DNA from: Eopsaltria australis
Taxonomy: Eukaryota; Chordata; Aves; Passeriformes; Petroicidae
Length of the DNA stretch: 64,000 nucleotides
NCBI GenBank assembly: GCA_034509425.1
Contig: JAVTVJ010000464.1
Coordinates: 1,488,001 to 1,552,000 of the forward strand
Direction: 5' to 3'
The position numbers and the translations under genes were made by a program. Below, in pieces: positions 22,901 to 34,974 of this stretch (position 1 is its first letter; the number at the start of each line of letters is the position of its first letter). The notes beneath the pieces were generated by a model. That model saw only the letters and a list, made by a program, of their open reading frames with translations. It was not told the origin of the DNA and ran no database searches.

Positions 22901-25900
22901 GAGGAAATCTAAATGTCCCCTATCACATTGCTGACTGTTTATGAATAAACAAGCTCGTGCTGACAGCAATATTTACAGTAATGGAATTTTCTGTCCCACC
23001 CAAATAATATCCAGGAAGTTATGGCTATATAACCAATCTGTGTCTTTCTTTTGTGTTTACGTCTTCATTAAATTGCTAAAGGATTAAACTGACAAATACA
23101 GATATTAATTATGAGGTAATGAAACCTCTTGAGTGCATCAGCAGTTCCTGGAGCATTTAACTTCCTGATGGATTAAAGACAGCTTATTCAGTCTTGTTGC
23201 TCTATCATTGTTCTCATTAAGTTCTCCTGTTCCTGGTTCTTTATTGCAATAGTCATTTAAACATAAGGGAATTTCCTGTAAAAGAGTACAAAGAGTGAAA
23301 ACTTCATGGAAACTTTTGAAGGAATGCCCTGTGCACTTGTACTTTGATTTTCAAGTCTAGGCAGTGTTCAGAAGGTCGGCAGCCAGGTTGGTTCACTGGG
23401 CTTTTTTTGTGTGCTTAATGTCCTAGGAATAGACTTTAAGACTTGTTATTAATACTTGCTTTATGTAGCTGTCACCCAGAGGAAAAAAAAACAAAGAAAG
23501 AGGAAGCTGCTGGTGGATGCAGAGAAGGAGCTCAGCTGCCACACCATTTACAAGCAGCTCACCAACTGCACAGACCTCCTGGGCATGCTGGACCTCGCTC
23601 CCCCAACCAAGAAAACGATGATGTGGAAGGAGTTGGGAGGTGTGGATAAACTCCTGTACCATGCTACACAGCCTATGCTTCATGCTCAGCTGCAAAAGGT
23701 AAAGATCCGTTCCTTGTGGGGTCTGTGCTGCCGTGTAGGTCCCAGGACTGTTGCAGAGCTGGGATCTGACTGAGAGAGGTTTTGCAGACTCAGTTTGATC
23801 TGAACTTGGAGCTGGCTGCTGGTGTGCACTGAGCATTGCTCTGCAATACAGGGCAGCTGGACACCTGATGGTTTGCACACTCACCACTAATTGCTTCATC
23901 ATCTGTGGGGTCATGGCCTTCACCTTCTGCACTCCAACAAGTGAAAAATTACAGAAGCAACATGAGAGCTGATGTTTCATTTCACACACTGGCACCTGAC
24001 TGATCTTATACTGAGACACAACTTTTTACATTTCTGTCTATTTCTTTTGTACTTTCTCCTTGGTTGTATTGTTTCCTGGTTTATTTCCTCTTTGGAATCA
24101 ATTTGAGACATCTTTTGTTTATATTTACTTTAAAGGTGCGTCAGACATATTGTTAGAATATTGCTGATGGATTTGGAAGGGTTCACTGCAGCAGCGCAGC
24201 TTCACCACTTAGAGTCCAGCTGCAGAATTACAACTTGCTCTCTAAGAGGATGAAAACTGCAGATGTTTCTTTCATCCTTCCTTACTGGTTAGATTCAAGA
24301 AAAATGATCCAAGCTGCTCCTAAGATGATTTTTTTCATGGAGTTCATGTTGGAGCTGCAGAAGGCTATTACTTAAAAACAAAAAAAATAATAGCAGATTT
24401 TCAGGGTGACCTAATTCAAATAGTGAAATTCTGGGTTGCAGTCATTAATATACAGCTCATATTTGTATCTTTGTGTTGATGTTTGCAAATAATCTGACAT
24501 GATATTCTGAAAGCAAACAGAAAAATAATTATTTTCAGTTGTTTGAAAAATGCTTCAGGACTGACAGATTTAAGGTGAGAGCAAATGGCATACAGAAGGT
24601 GTCTGAAATGAAAGAAATGAGAAAAGAGCAAGATACTACAGGTAATATTTTAATTTTGTTGTGCAGAATTAGCTGTTTAGAAAGTATTTTCTACATCATG
24701 TTTGAGAGACATGTGGTGTTTGTCTGCAGTATTCTACAAATTACTACTTTGCTGTTCTTTTGTTCCTTAGAAATTAAATGAAGTCCAAGTCTTATCTTCC
24801 CTGTGGAGGTATTTTTGGTTTCACCTTTGGTTTCTCTAATTGTCTGTGAAACTACAGATTTGGGAAATGTTGTTCGTGGGGTTTTTTTTAATATAATAAA
24901 AAAAGCTTCCCACTTATTCTAAGCTTAATCAAACTGCTCTCCAAAATTCTAGGTTAATGTAAATAGTTATACCTGTATCTGGAAGATGTGTTTTGGTTAA
25001 TGTCAGGCAAGAAGAAATGTCCCATTTTAGATCTTCTAAGAAGGATGTATCCACTTTTACTGCTTGGCTCTGCTGGGAACCTAACCTGCCTCAAAAATTA
25101 ATTAACAAACCCACCTCCTGTGAGTCCATAAAGGTCAACTTTCAGAAAAGGAAAACCTCCCCTGAAAGGTTCTTCTTCCATGCTCCTGTTGGGAATTGTG
25201 TTTCTTCAATATTTGCTTATTCTGGCTCTTCCTCTCAAAGACTGTAAATTTGGGTGTGATTTTTTGGTTTTCAGTGCTTTCTTTTTAAGGATAGTGATTC
25301 ACAGTAATTGCCTCTTCAACCTTGGTCTTCTATTAATACAGAGATGCTGCCAGTAGAGGAGCCAAGTTACCTGCAGGAGCCAGCTCATTCTGAGACTGAG
25401 AGAAAAATTAGAAATGATTCCTTTATGTTGACATCACAGAATGACAGAAATGAAACCAATGAGAACTGTGGTGAAATTCTAGTGAGCAGTTTTCCTCTAT
25501 TTTAGAGACCTGAGTGTGCCTATTGGTTCCACTTTTTGCTAAGGTTCCATTTAAAACATGTTAAGAAATTACTAATGTTTGGAAAGGATGCTAAAACCAG
25601 TCAGGAGAGCATTAAGTAGCTTGTGTGATGAAAGCTTATTTAGAATTTGGTAAACTCCCACAATGAATGAATGATTAATTGAAATGTTTATTAATCAGTA
25701 TAGATTACAGTTTAATCACTAAGTGTAAATGAGAGCTTAATATTAAATATGAAATATTGCACTAAAGAGACAAATATAATCTTTATAAAGGATAAAACTT
25801 ACATTTTGTGTCTTGTATTGAAATATTGAGGAAATAATAAAGCAATATCTCTTCCATCTTTACTTATGCTAAAGGGCATTCTTTAGAGAATATGAGGCTC

Positions 25901-27734
25901 ATTAATGTTGAAAAGTGATGAAATTGGACCTAATGGCAGCAGAAAACGTGTGCTCCGTGCCTGAACTCTGCCCATAGGTGCAGATTCAGCTGTAGGATAA
26001 ATCCTACAGCAAGGTCCTTCCCTGTATCAGGAAAGACGTGGTAGAAATAGCAGCTGTTGACTCATTTTGGAAAACTTCATTACCATAAATTCTTTGAGCA
26101 GAGCTGTGTAATGAGAATTGCATTGTGTGTGTAAATGGTCAGGCCTGGTGATTGTCTTTTTCATGCTCACAGGAGGATGGAGCAGCTTTCTCTGAGAGCT
26201 CCAAAAATTCCCTGGGCCAGGAAGCTGAAGCACAGCAGGTGGAGGTGCCGAAGGTGTGTGTCCTAAGCTGATGGCCCTGGATTGTTTCACAAGAGAGCCC
26301 TGTTTATTAAAACAAAAAACCAAAAAAAAAACCAAAGAAAAACCCAAAAAACCAAAAAACCCCAAAACCCCCCCAAAAAACCCAAAAAACCCCAAAAAAC
26401 AAAACAAAACAAAAAGATAGCATCATGGATAGCATCATGATACAGTGAGTTTTGCTTCCTGTCAGAAGGAAATAATTTCCAACTTTGCTGGCTCTGAGGA
26501 TGCTCGGGCACTCTGAAACCAGGGCAGTCAGCTGCAGACTTCAGAGGTTAAGTCCAAAATCCCAAGCCAAATATTTGAACATCTCTTCAAGCTCCTGGCC
26601 AATACAAATCCTGTCAGAATCCCAGTCCCACTGAGCAGTACCTGTCTGTGGAGCTGCCTCTCTGGGGCCATGTCCATGGCCTGTTGCACCTGAGCTGCCT
26701 CTGTAACACAAAGCACACAGGTGCCATTCTTTTCTCTGTCTCACAAAACCTTGTGAGAGCACAGAGGTGTCAGAGGCTCCAGATTCCCTGACTTTGGCCA
26801 CCCAGATGCCCAGCTCTGGCTGGATTTTCAGTCAGGCTGGAACTCCTGTCTTTTCTCTCATGGCGTGTGACTTTTTACACACCCTGACTCACCTTCTGTT
26901 TACTTCCTCTCAAGGAGCAAACAAAGACCAGGAAAGACAGTGAAGAAATAAGATGGGGCAAAAGAACTCTTCGGTTACAAAAAACCTTACAGGTACCAGT
27001 GCTGGGTTTTGTTATTAGATACCAAAAGCTGGTGTTGATTTCAGCTGGAGCATGTCAGAAAAGCTCTTCCTTCCACTGTCCATCATGTCTCTGCCTCTCA
27101 CTTGCAGCAGGTAGGGTTTTTTATATTTCTGTGGAAAATCAGCATTCTGGGTGCTTGATGTGTGGTGTTTCTTTCCACAGCTGCTGGAATCACTAGAATT
27201 TTCTGAATGCTCTTTTTTTTTAAACATATTTCAAAGGTTATGTGCAAATAATAAATACTTACACCTGAGCATAGCCTTTAAAAAACAAGAAATAATTCTG
27301 AAACCAAAGAAACAACCTTGTCTAGTTGAAGGCATCCTGGGTGGGGGAACGAGATGGTCTTTAAGGTTCCTTCCAACCCAAACCAGTGTGTGCTTCCATG
27401 ATTCTGTGGAGATTGGTCCTTTTTGAGGCATTCAGGCAGAGATACTCCCTCTGTGCAGTGCTCTCTGTTTGGACTCCATCTGTTTGGACTCCATGGGCTC
27501 CAGTTTTACCCACCTGACTGATTTCTCACTTCCCTCACGCAGCAACTGAAGAGATCAGGCGTGTGTTCCTTCAGTTTTCGGGAGCTCTGCCGGAGAAGCA
27601 ACCGCAAAGAGGCTGCAGCCACATTTTACATCTTCCTGGTGCTGAAGAAGCAGCTGGTCCTGGAGCTGCGGCAGCACGAGCCCTTCGCTGACCTTACAGC
27701 CACTGCTGGGCCCATGTTTGACAAGATCAGATAA
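16997..27734 (+). CDS. RAD21L1: RAD21L1, meiotic cohesin kleisin (13 coding exons)
   Basis: RAD21L is the meiosis-specific kleisin that closes SMC1/SMC3 cohesin rings on chromosome axes. Coding exons: 16997-17140, 17295-17424, 18918-19017, 19985-20091, 20467-20652, 21272-21373, 22360-22470, 23469-23698, 24539-24641, 25342-25481, 26173-26253, 26915-26992, 27543-27734 (TAA). All junctions are GT-AG and the frame is unbroken, giving 567 residues (human about 556). Residues 1-103 or so form the N-terminal Rad21/Rec8 domain ([44 protein letters not shown]) that grips SMC3. The middle is acidic and poorly conserved, with a basic patch [11 protein letters not shown]. The last exon encodes the C-terminal winged helix that binds SMC1 ([25 protein letters not shown]). 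An acceptor-like cag just before the ATG suggests a non-coding first exon. It has the RAD21L1 exon pattern and lacks the RAD21 and REC8 sequence features; synteny supports RAD21L1. Confidence 0.97.
17955..18195 (-). repeat. CR1 3' fragment, reverse orientation (RAD21L1 intron 2)
   Basis: Begins with acagaattatagaatcacgg, the reverse complement of the CR1 terminus. It continues through ctccagggatggtgactccc, gggcaacctgtgccaggg and cagtgaaaaaaatttcctta. An old, diverged copy. Confidence 0.93.
18310..18485 (+). repeat. CR1-like 3' fragment, forward orientation (RAD21L1 intron 2)
   Basis: Recognised by gaagtggtaaaatactggaa, gaggctgtttggggatgctg and the ending ggttgggttggatgacctt. It faces away from the reverse CR1 just left of it, so the two lie head to head. 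Confidence 0.75.
21728..21770 (+). repeat. CR1 terminal scrap (RAD21L1 intron 6)
   Basis: aaaggtcttttccaactgaa followed by acaattctgtgcttctatt resembles the last 40 bp of a CR1. Too short for a subfamily call. Confidence 0.6.
26309..26416. repeat. A/C-rich low-complexity tract (RAD21L1 intron 11)
   Basis: About 108 bp made almost only of A and C, with blocks such as aaaaaacccaaaaaacccc. The reverse strand therefore has repeated GGG-GGGG runs separated by short T runs and could fold as a G-quadruplex. Confidence 0.9.
27345..27417 (+). repeat. CR1 3' terminus (RAD21L1 intron 12)
   Basis: gagatggtctttaaggttcc, ttccaacccaaacca and a final gattctgtgg are the last 70 bp of a forward CR1. Confidence 0.88.
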
Positions 27735-27937
27735 ACTGATCAAAATACAGCTTAGGTTGCATTTTTCAGCAAATAGTTTTCCTGGAAAAAGGATGGAATG
27801 TCTTGTCAAGCTGTGGGAGCTGAGCAGAGCTCCCTGTCCTTTATAGCACCCGGGTCCTGCCCCAGGTGATCACTACTGGGATCATTATTAATATTTATAG
27901 TTACATGATGAGTTATATGATAGTTATTCAATATGGT

Positions 27938-27943
27938 AATAAA
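27938..27943 (+). terminator. Probable RAD21L1 polyadenylation signal
   Basis: AATAAA about 200 bp after the RAD21L1 stop, in AT-rich sequence. A later AATAAA near 28597 could give a longer 3' UTR. Confidence 0.65.
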
Positions 27944-27984
27944 ATACCACAAAAATATATATCCTACATAAGAGATTTACATTG

Positions 27985-28062
27985 TGAAGGATTTTATAAA
28001 AGTCCTTAAAGGAATTTTATAAAAGTCCTTGAAGGGTTTTCATAAAAATCCTTCAAGACCTT
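27985..28062. repeat. Three-copy tandem repeat of about 28 bp
   Basis: Three imperfect units built on ttttataaaagtccttaaag, lying 45-120 bp after the first RAD21L1 AATAAA. Confidence 0.8.
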
Positions 28063-30290
28063 TCTCAGAGATTACCTTTGGAGCTTAAATTATTTTTGAC
28101 AAGGCTTGTGTCTGTTCATTCTCTAATGCCACAGTAAGAGTCATCTGTTAACTCTCTGTAGCAAAAAAAATTTAGACTATTTAAAATTATTCCTGTCAAA
28201 AAGTGTTCAATATTTCATATTTTAAGATCTAGCAGGGTGCTGTCTCCAGTGTTGCTTTTGTGTGTTCAGGCAGACAGAAGTTACACTGGCCCTAGAAGAG
28301 TCCAGAAGCTGCAGCAAGAAATTCTATTTCCTAGAAATCCTGCAATTTCAGATTTCACAGAGCTTTTTAACTTATTAACACCTTTATTCCTGTCTAGACC
28401 TATTAAAAATGGATGTTAACTGAAATATTATTAGTTCCTTGCATTTTTATCTAATTTAGGATAAATTTTATCCCTTTTACTGTCATTTTCTGAAGCTCTT
28501 AGTTTCCAGCTGCCTCCCACCTGTGCCACAGGGATGGTTGTGCCCCAGTCAGGTGCTTTGGTGCTATGGGGACATCACTGTCCCTTCATGTGGAGTCAAT
28601 AAAAATCAGAAGATGTTTCCTTTGCTTGTTGGTGTTTCTTCTGAAGGATCAAATCCTATGGGTTCATCTCATAGTCAGGGACTTGGTGATTTTACTTAAA
28701 ATGGGAAAGGATGGGTGATATTATCACCTGACTTTCAGGTGTTCACTCACCTCAGTGACACCCCCCTTTCTCTGGGCCCACTAATGTGTGTGGTTCCTGT
28801 CCCACAGGTTCAGGGTTTGGTTTTGAGGGTCTGTGTAAGGGAGTAAAAAGCTTTAGAAGATGTGAAACCCCAGCGTGGGGCAGGGGAATGGCATGGGGTG
28901 GCCAGTGGCTGTGGGGGTGTTCCAGCTGAGTGTCCTTTCTGATCAGGAATATTTGATTGAATAAGTAATGCGTCTTTGCTGCTGTTCTCTGAAGGGTTCC
29001 TTTTCTGCATGTAAGGAAGGGAAAAGTATCCCTGTATGGTAAAATCCTCTCAGTTTTCTGCAAAAGAAACGCTGGTTTTGGGTGGGAACAGGAGCACGGC
29101 TCAGGCCAAGACTGGAACCAAGGGCGGCTCATCTTTTCCTTGTGGCAGGCCTGGCACTTCCAAAGCCAAGAGCTGACCTGGGAAAAGGATTTGGGTTTGG
29201 TGAAAACCTCTCCCTCTCTCCCTGCAGCAGGCCCAGTCTCCCTGGAGTGGTGCTCCCACTCTTCAGGTCAGGGTATCCTGGGAGACCAAGCATTGCAGAC
29301 TGCAGAGGGAAGGAGAAACCATTTTTCTCCCCCAAAAGCCATCAGGAATGACTCTGCATCTCACAGCAGAGCTGCTGCCTGTGCCACATGGTCAGAGCTG
29401 CTCCAGTGGCAGCAGATGTGATAACTCATTAATTTTCCTTTCAAGGAGAGAGGCTGTGCATTGGATTCACCGGGAAAGAGGGAAACAAAAGGCAGCTGGA
29501 GGCGGGCAGGAATAAATGGGAGGCAGGAGATATATATACACTGAAAACAGTCTGTGTGTCGGGATAAATGAGGTACAAATCATGCAGGAAATAGTGCTGG
29601 AAGAAAGACTGACATGTATTTACCAAACAGGTTTGTCAAAATTCTAGAATAAGCATGGGGGAGTGACAAAGGGAGTCGGCAATGTCTGGGAAGCACGATG
29701 AGCTTCGGGTCCAGACCCAAACAGGGAGCAGGTTCTGCTCTGATTATTTCCCACATGAACATTTCCCTCCATTTGTCCGTATGTGGATCCACACAGGCTG
29801 GATATTCTGTGGATGTTTGTAACACAGGCACTTGTGCATCTCTGCCTCTCCTGGTCCCCACGGGGGTGTCCGCAGCCGACCTTGGGCGCTCCGGGCCGCG
29901 GGCACCGGAGCAGAGCTGGAGCCGCTGCCCTGCTGCTCCCCGCACAGGCTGCAGGACGTGGCGCGGGGGCTCCCGAGACGTTTCCTCAGCAAATAATTTG
30001 GGAAGGTTGATCTTGACAGTTACAGCAGGAAGCGTGTGGGAAGTGCCATGAGTAACCGGGCTGTGCTGGAGAACGGGACGTGCCGTGCCAGCCTTCAGCC
30101 TTATCTCCCAAACCTCCCGGACCCGTCACAACCCCGGACAGCAGCTCAGGGTGGCTGTTGCCGCTTCTCCATCCCAGCCCCGGCATAAGAGCTGAGCCAG
30201 AGGGATTGCAATGGGGCACAGAATTCCGGTTATTTCATGATTTTACTTTATGAAAGTGCGTCACTAATTAGAGGCAGGGATCTCCTCAGA
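28063..30290. other. Intergenic, RAD21L1 to SNPH
   Basis: No gene or complete repeat was recognised. The left half is AT-rich like RAD21L1 and the right half becomes GC-rich towards the SNPH CpG island. AATAAA near 28597 may belong to RAD21L1. Confidence 0.55.
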
Positions 30291-31160
30291 GCTGGACTGC
30301 TTAAAATGAAAATTGCGACGCTGGGGGGACTCCAAGGGCCGGGTGGCCGCAGCGGGGCCGCCCCGGCTCCCCCTTTCCCTTCCTCCTCCTCCTCCGGGGT
30401 TACGCGGGGCGAGGAGCCCACGGCCACGGGGCGCAGGGCACACCCGGCCCGCGGGGCTTCGCAGACGGGGAGGGACCCCAAAACCCGGCTGGTTTCTGTT
30501 TTTTGAGGTGCCGCTCCGGCAGAGGGGAGTTGCCATAGAAACGGGGGGAAACCCGGCGGGGGGGGCGGGGGGAGGCACCCGCGGCGCCGTCGCTTTAAGA
30601 TCGCAGAGGAGGGAGCAAATTACGCAGCTGCACGGCTCATCCCTCCCTCCCTCCCTTCCCCATCCATCCCTCCCTCCCTTCTCCATCCCTCCCTCCTCTA
30701 TCCCTCCCTCATCCCTCCCTCATCCCTCCAGCGCTCCCGGCCGCCCCGCCGCACCCATGGAGGCCGGCGCAGGTGCTGGAGGCGGGGGAGGGCGCGGGGT
30801 GCGGGGTGGGGCGCGGGTCACCGCACCGGGCTCCGCACCGGGCATCGCACCGGGCCCCGCGCCGCCGCCGCTCACCGTCCGCTCTCTCCCTTCCCCGACA
30901 GGTCGCTGAGCCCCCCACCCCGGCGCTGCCGTCCCCGACATCGGCGGGGCCCCGCGCAGGTGAGCGGTGCGGGGCGCGGTGCGGGGGGCGCGGTGCGGGG
31001 CCCCGTGGCCGCCGTGACTCATCCCTTTCTGGCTGCAGATTCGGGGTGGGGGGAGGCGGGGGGCGCAGCCGGGTCTGCCAGCGCCGCTCTGCATCGGCGG
31101 GGGGGCGGGAGCGGGAGCGGGAGGGGGTTCCCGGGGCACAGGGTGCTCGGGGCGGGTCAC
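30290..31160 (+). promoter_or_regulatory. CpG island, probable SNPH promoter and 5' exon
   Basis: A dense CpG stretch with a G-rich/GC-box core (ggggggcggggggagg near 30560), an X-box-like element (30529-30542) and a CCCT pyrimidine tract (30640-30738). A short open stretch, cccatggaggccggcgcag, precedes gtgctgg near 30774, and gtgagcgg near 30960 is another possible donor. SNPH is the only gene downstream on this strand. The link to its first coding exon at 37.5 kb is inferred. Confidence 0.6.
30640..30738. repeat. (CCCT)n pyrimidine tract
   Basis: Repeats of ccctccct and catccctc over about 100 bp inside the CpG island; a homopyrimidine/homopurine stretch. Confidence 0.9.
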
Positions 31161-31180
31161 GCATCGGGCCCGCAGCGCAC

Positions 31181-31860
31181 CCGCATTGCGTGTGCCAGAC
31201 CCCCGCGGCACACACCAGACCCGGACTGCTGCACCAGAGCCCACGGCATGCGCTGGCCCCCCATGGCACGCACTGGACCCCTGTCTGCCTCATCAGACCC
31301 ATATCTCGTGTACCCTGACCCACACTGCAAACCCACCTGGCCCCCCACCGCACCCGCCGGTCCTGCTTCACAGCCCTGGACCCATATGACATCCACGAGA
31401 CCCACACAGCAGCATCAGCCATGCAATTGCACTCGCCAGAGCTGCACTGCACTCACCAGACCCACATCTCATGCACCTGACCCACATCACATGCACCAGA
31501 CCATCCCTGCATGCCCCAGACTCTCCTTGCACACCCCAGACTCGCATTTTGTGTACCAGACCCTCCCTGCATGCCCCAGTCCCACATCACATGCACTAGA
31601 CCCATATTGCATGCACCAGACCCTTGTCACATGCATCAGACCCTCCCTGCAAGCACCAGACCCTCACTGCACACCTCAGACCCACATCTCATGCACCAGA
31701 CCCTCCCTGCATACACCGATCCCATGTCACATGGATCAGACCCACATCACATGCACCAGACCATCCCTGCACACCCCAAACCCTCCCTGCCCTCCCCAAA
31801 CCCACATCTCATGCACCAGGCTCTCCTTTCAAGCACCAGCCCCACATCTCCTCGTGCAGC
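31181..31860. repeat. 20-bp minisatellite, about 34 copies
   Basis: The period is exactly 20 bp for about 680 bp. Two main unit types recur in mixed order: cccacatctcatgcaccaga and ccctccctgcatgcaccaga. Copies at the left edge are more diverged. The array lies in the putative SNPH 5' intron, just after the CpG island. It creates a long spurious open frame on the + strand (30960-32168). Confidence 0.97.
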
Positions 31861-33042
31861 ATCCCAAAGTGCCTCCGGCACCATGGGGCATTGCAGGAGC
31901 CGGGGCTGCTCTGCAGTTGACATTTTATTATTTAATGGCTTCGTGCTCCATCTCCAAAGGGACACAGGAACACCCTAGTGGGCTGGTGAGCCGGGTGCTC
32001 TGTTCTCTCCTCCCCACAAGGTCAGCGCTGTGGCTGTCGCACAGAACCCACTGCTGGGTGCCTGTTCTGCCTATAAAATCCCAATATTCCCATATTTTCT
32101 GGGCAACAGGCACGTTGTGGTGTGACCTTGTGCCAGAAGATTCAAATCCTGGTGCCCGGGGGTGCTAGGGTGGAGGTCAGAGGGGCAGTGCCTGTGCTCC
32201 CATCTCGGAAATGCTGCAGCGGGCTGAGGCAGGAGATGTGGTGTGTGGTTAAAGTAGGCCATTCCAGCGGTGTGGAGACCAGGGCTAATCCCCCGGCACC
32301 GCCGTCATTCCCAGCCCTCCCTCAAGGTGGATGGTGGTTAGGGGGAGACCTGCTTCCGCCGCGCCGAGGCACGGAGGGGAGGAGGAGCTGTTGCACTGGA
32401 AGCTGGGCTTGTCTTCCAGGTTTTTGCCTTTGTATCTCAAAGGTGTGGGCTGCTCCTTCTGCTTCGCACACCTCAGCTCGGCTCCTGGCAGAGCACCTGT
32501 GCAGGATGGGCTGTGCAGTGGGGTGTCACCTCCATCCCATCCTGCTGACCTTCCCCACCCGGGGTGAGACCCTGGGGTCTGCGTCCTGGGTGTCCCACTC
32601 CAGGTTTCATGCTGCTACGGCTCTTGTCATTGAGCTCTTTTCCCACTTCCCTTTGGCTCCAGAGTCCCCAACAAGAGCCCAGCCTTTGCCCTCTGGTCAA
32701 GCACCTTATTTTTAGCTAATGAGGGCTGGGAATTGCCACCTCCCCATTTGGAGTTGCAGCCAGGTCAGCTGGAAAAGTGATGAGCCGCATAACCCGAGCT
32801 TTCCAAATGGTGTCTGTTTTCCTGTAATCTCTGGGTGTCAACTCAGCGTTTTATAACAAACAGGGGAATAAAAGGAGATGCTCCTGCCTTTTGGAATGGG
32901 ATACAACCACTCTTAGCAACATTGATTTTTCTGGTGGTGTTGCATAAACACCCCGTGGGGTTTGTCTCTGCTTGTGCCCCGAGCACTCGGCTCTGCCCTG
33001 AGCTGGATTTAGCGGTAGCTTTGGCGGTGCTGGGTTAGCAGT

Positions 33043-33098
33043 TGGATTTGAAGGTATTAAAGGTATTTTCCTACCTAAATGGTTCTGTGATTCCATGA
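33043..33098 (+). repeat. CR1 terminal scrap
   Basis: ttggatttgaaggtattaaa followed by ggttctgtgattccatg is a diverged forward CR1 end. Confidence 0.65.
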
Positions 33099-34974
33099 TC
33101 TCCCTCTGTCTGGGACCCCGGTGAAGCTTTGGGATGAGCCTGTCTACACTGGAGCAGAGGCTCCCAGCCTCTGGAGATATTGCCACATCCTTGGAATCTT
33201 GGAGCAAAAGCAAAGCAATCCCCGTATCCCAAATACCTCCCATGGCAGGAGGAGGAGTGCAGACACATCCAGACACGGTCATGGATATTTGCCCCCAGCT
33301 GCCCAGGTGGTGACCCCAGTGCCAACCCCCTCCTGTGCCAGGACTTCTGCCAGCCCTGGCTGCTGGATCCTGCTCCTTCCCACTGTGACCCAGCTGTGTC
33401 CCAGTCCCTTTTCCAGTGCAAGCCACCCCGGCATTGCCACAGTCCAGGAACACAGGGCTCTGCCCCACATCAGCTGCTGGTTGCTGGCCACATCCAGCAC
33501 TTTGTTTATTTTTAGTGTGAAGAAAAGCAGGGGCGATGTCAGGAAGGCAGGGCAGGTCCTGGGGAGCTCTTTTTGGCCCCTGGATAAACAAAGCTGTGGT
33601 TTCCCTTTCCGTGTTCCCTCTGCTTTTAATCTTGCTCCTCCTGGGAGGCTGGAGATCTCCTAGGGGACCCGTGGGGACACCATGGTTCCTCTCCCAGGTC
33701 TCTGCAGTGGGTGAAGCTGCTCTCAGACGCTTGGGCTCAGTGCCACCATTGCAAAAGATTCCTCACACGGGATGTGCCAAGGGAAACACAGGAATCCGGC
33801 AGCAGGCAGGATGATGGGAGCCTCGACAAAGGAAGCAGTGAGCGAGAAATCCGGGGAAATGTGGTGGCTGCTGGCACAGCAGTGTTGTGCTGAGGGCATC
33901 ACTGGCAGTGAGCTGCGGGCTCTCACACCTTCTCTCATGTTCCCTGTGGGGATGGGGTGAGCTGGCAGCAGCTGGATCCCTCTGAATCCCGCAAGAGCTG
34001 AACTTTGGAAGCTGATGGGAGCAAACTTGAGCCTGCAGACGTGAAACCCTCAGAGGAACAAACTGAGGAACCATCGGAGGCTTCACTGAGCCAGTGATGG
34101 GGGTCTCTCAAGGGGTCCTGTTTCCCGTGTGAGAAGCATCAAGGAAAGGCCATACCTGCCCAGCCTGGTTTATCTACCACTGGCACAGCCAGGGGATCCC
34201 ACAAGGAGTGGAGAAGTGGCAGGATTTGAGGCACAGAAGCATCTCTGTGGGGCAGTGATCCAGCTGAGCCTGGGGAAATCTTCCTCTGGGGCACCCGGCT
34301 GAGCCCCCAGTCCATCACTGCTCTGTCACTGCTCTGCCATCCATCACTATCATCGTGTGATCAGTAGGTCAGCAGTGCCCCAGGTCCCCTCTCTGGCTGG
34401 CAGGAGCTGGGGACCCACCAGGAGATGAGCCCCACGGTGTCACCCACCCCAGGACTGTGGCAGTGTGGAGGACTTCTGATTCTGCATCCCAGCCCTCTCT
34501 GGGGGATCTGCTTTTTCATGCTGTAGCTCCAGCTGTTTCCTTATCAAGGCCCATTGCTTTTATTTATCAGGAATTCCCCAGGCTAATTCCAGTGCATGGA
34601 ACAAGCCCTGGTTTGTGCTGTTGTTTGTAAAAGCTCTGCCCTTCTGTTCCACAAATGCCGGGAGATTCACAGGGAGTTTTGCTGTCGGCAGCACCAGCAA
34701 CACATTGGTCCTTGCAATCTACAGCATCCACCCTGCTCGGCCCTCAGGCTGCATTTTGGGGGATTTGCAGGGTGCTGGACCACCCATGCAGGTGGTTTGC
34801 AGGACAATCTCTGGAGTGTGGGACCCTGGCCCGTGCTGGCATTCCTGGGTAGTGGGAATGGGGCACACAGAGGTGCTGTGCTGACCAGGGTCCTACTGAT
34901 CCCCCAGTATGGGGACAAGCCAGTGCCCCCCAAATCACCTTCATCTTGGTCCATGAATTGCCTTGACCATCCTT

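Noticed and set aside
31181..31860. Regular repeat array resembling a CRISPR array
   Set aside because: Head-to-tail 20-bp units without spacers, in a vertebrate genome.
30960..32168. 402-codon + strand frame rich in Cys, His, Pro and Thr
   Set aside because: It is produced by the 20-bp minisatellite; no family is recognisable and it crosses a likely promoter/intron boundary.
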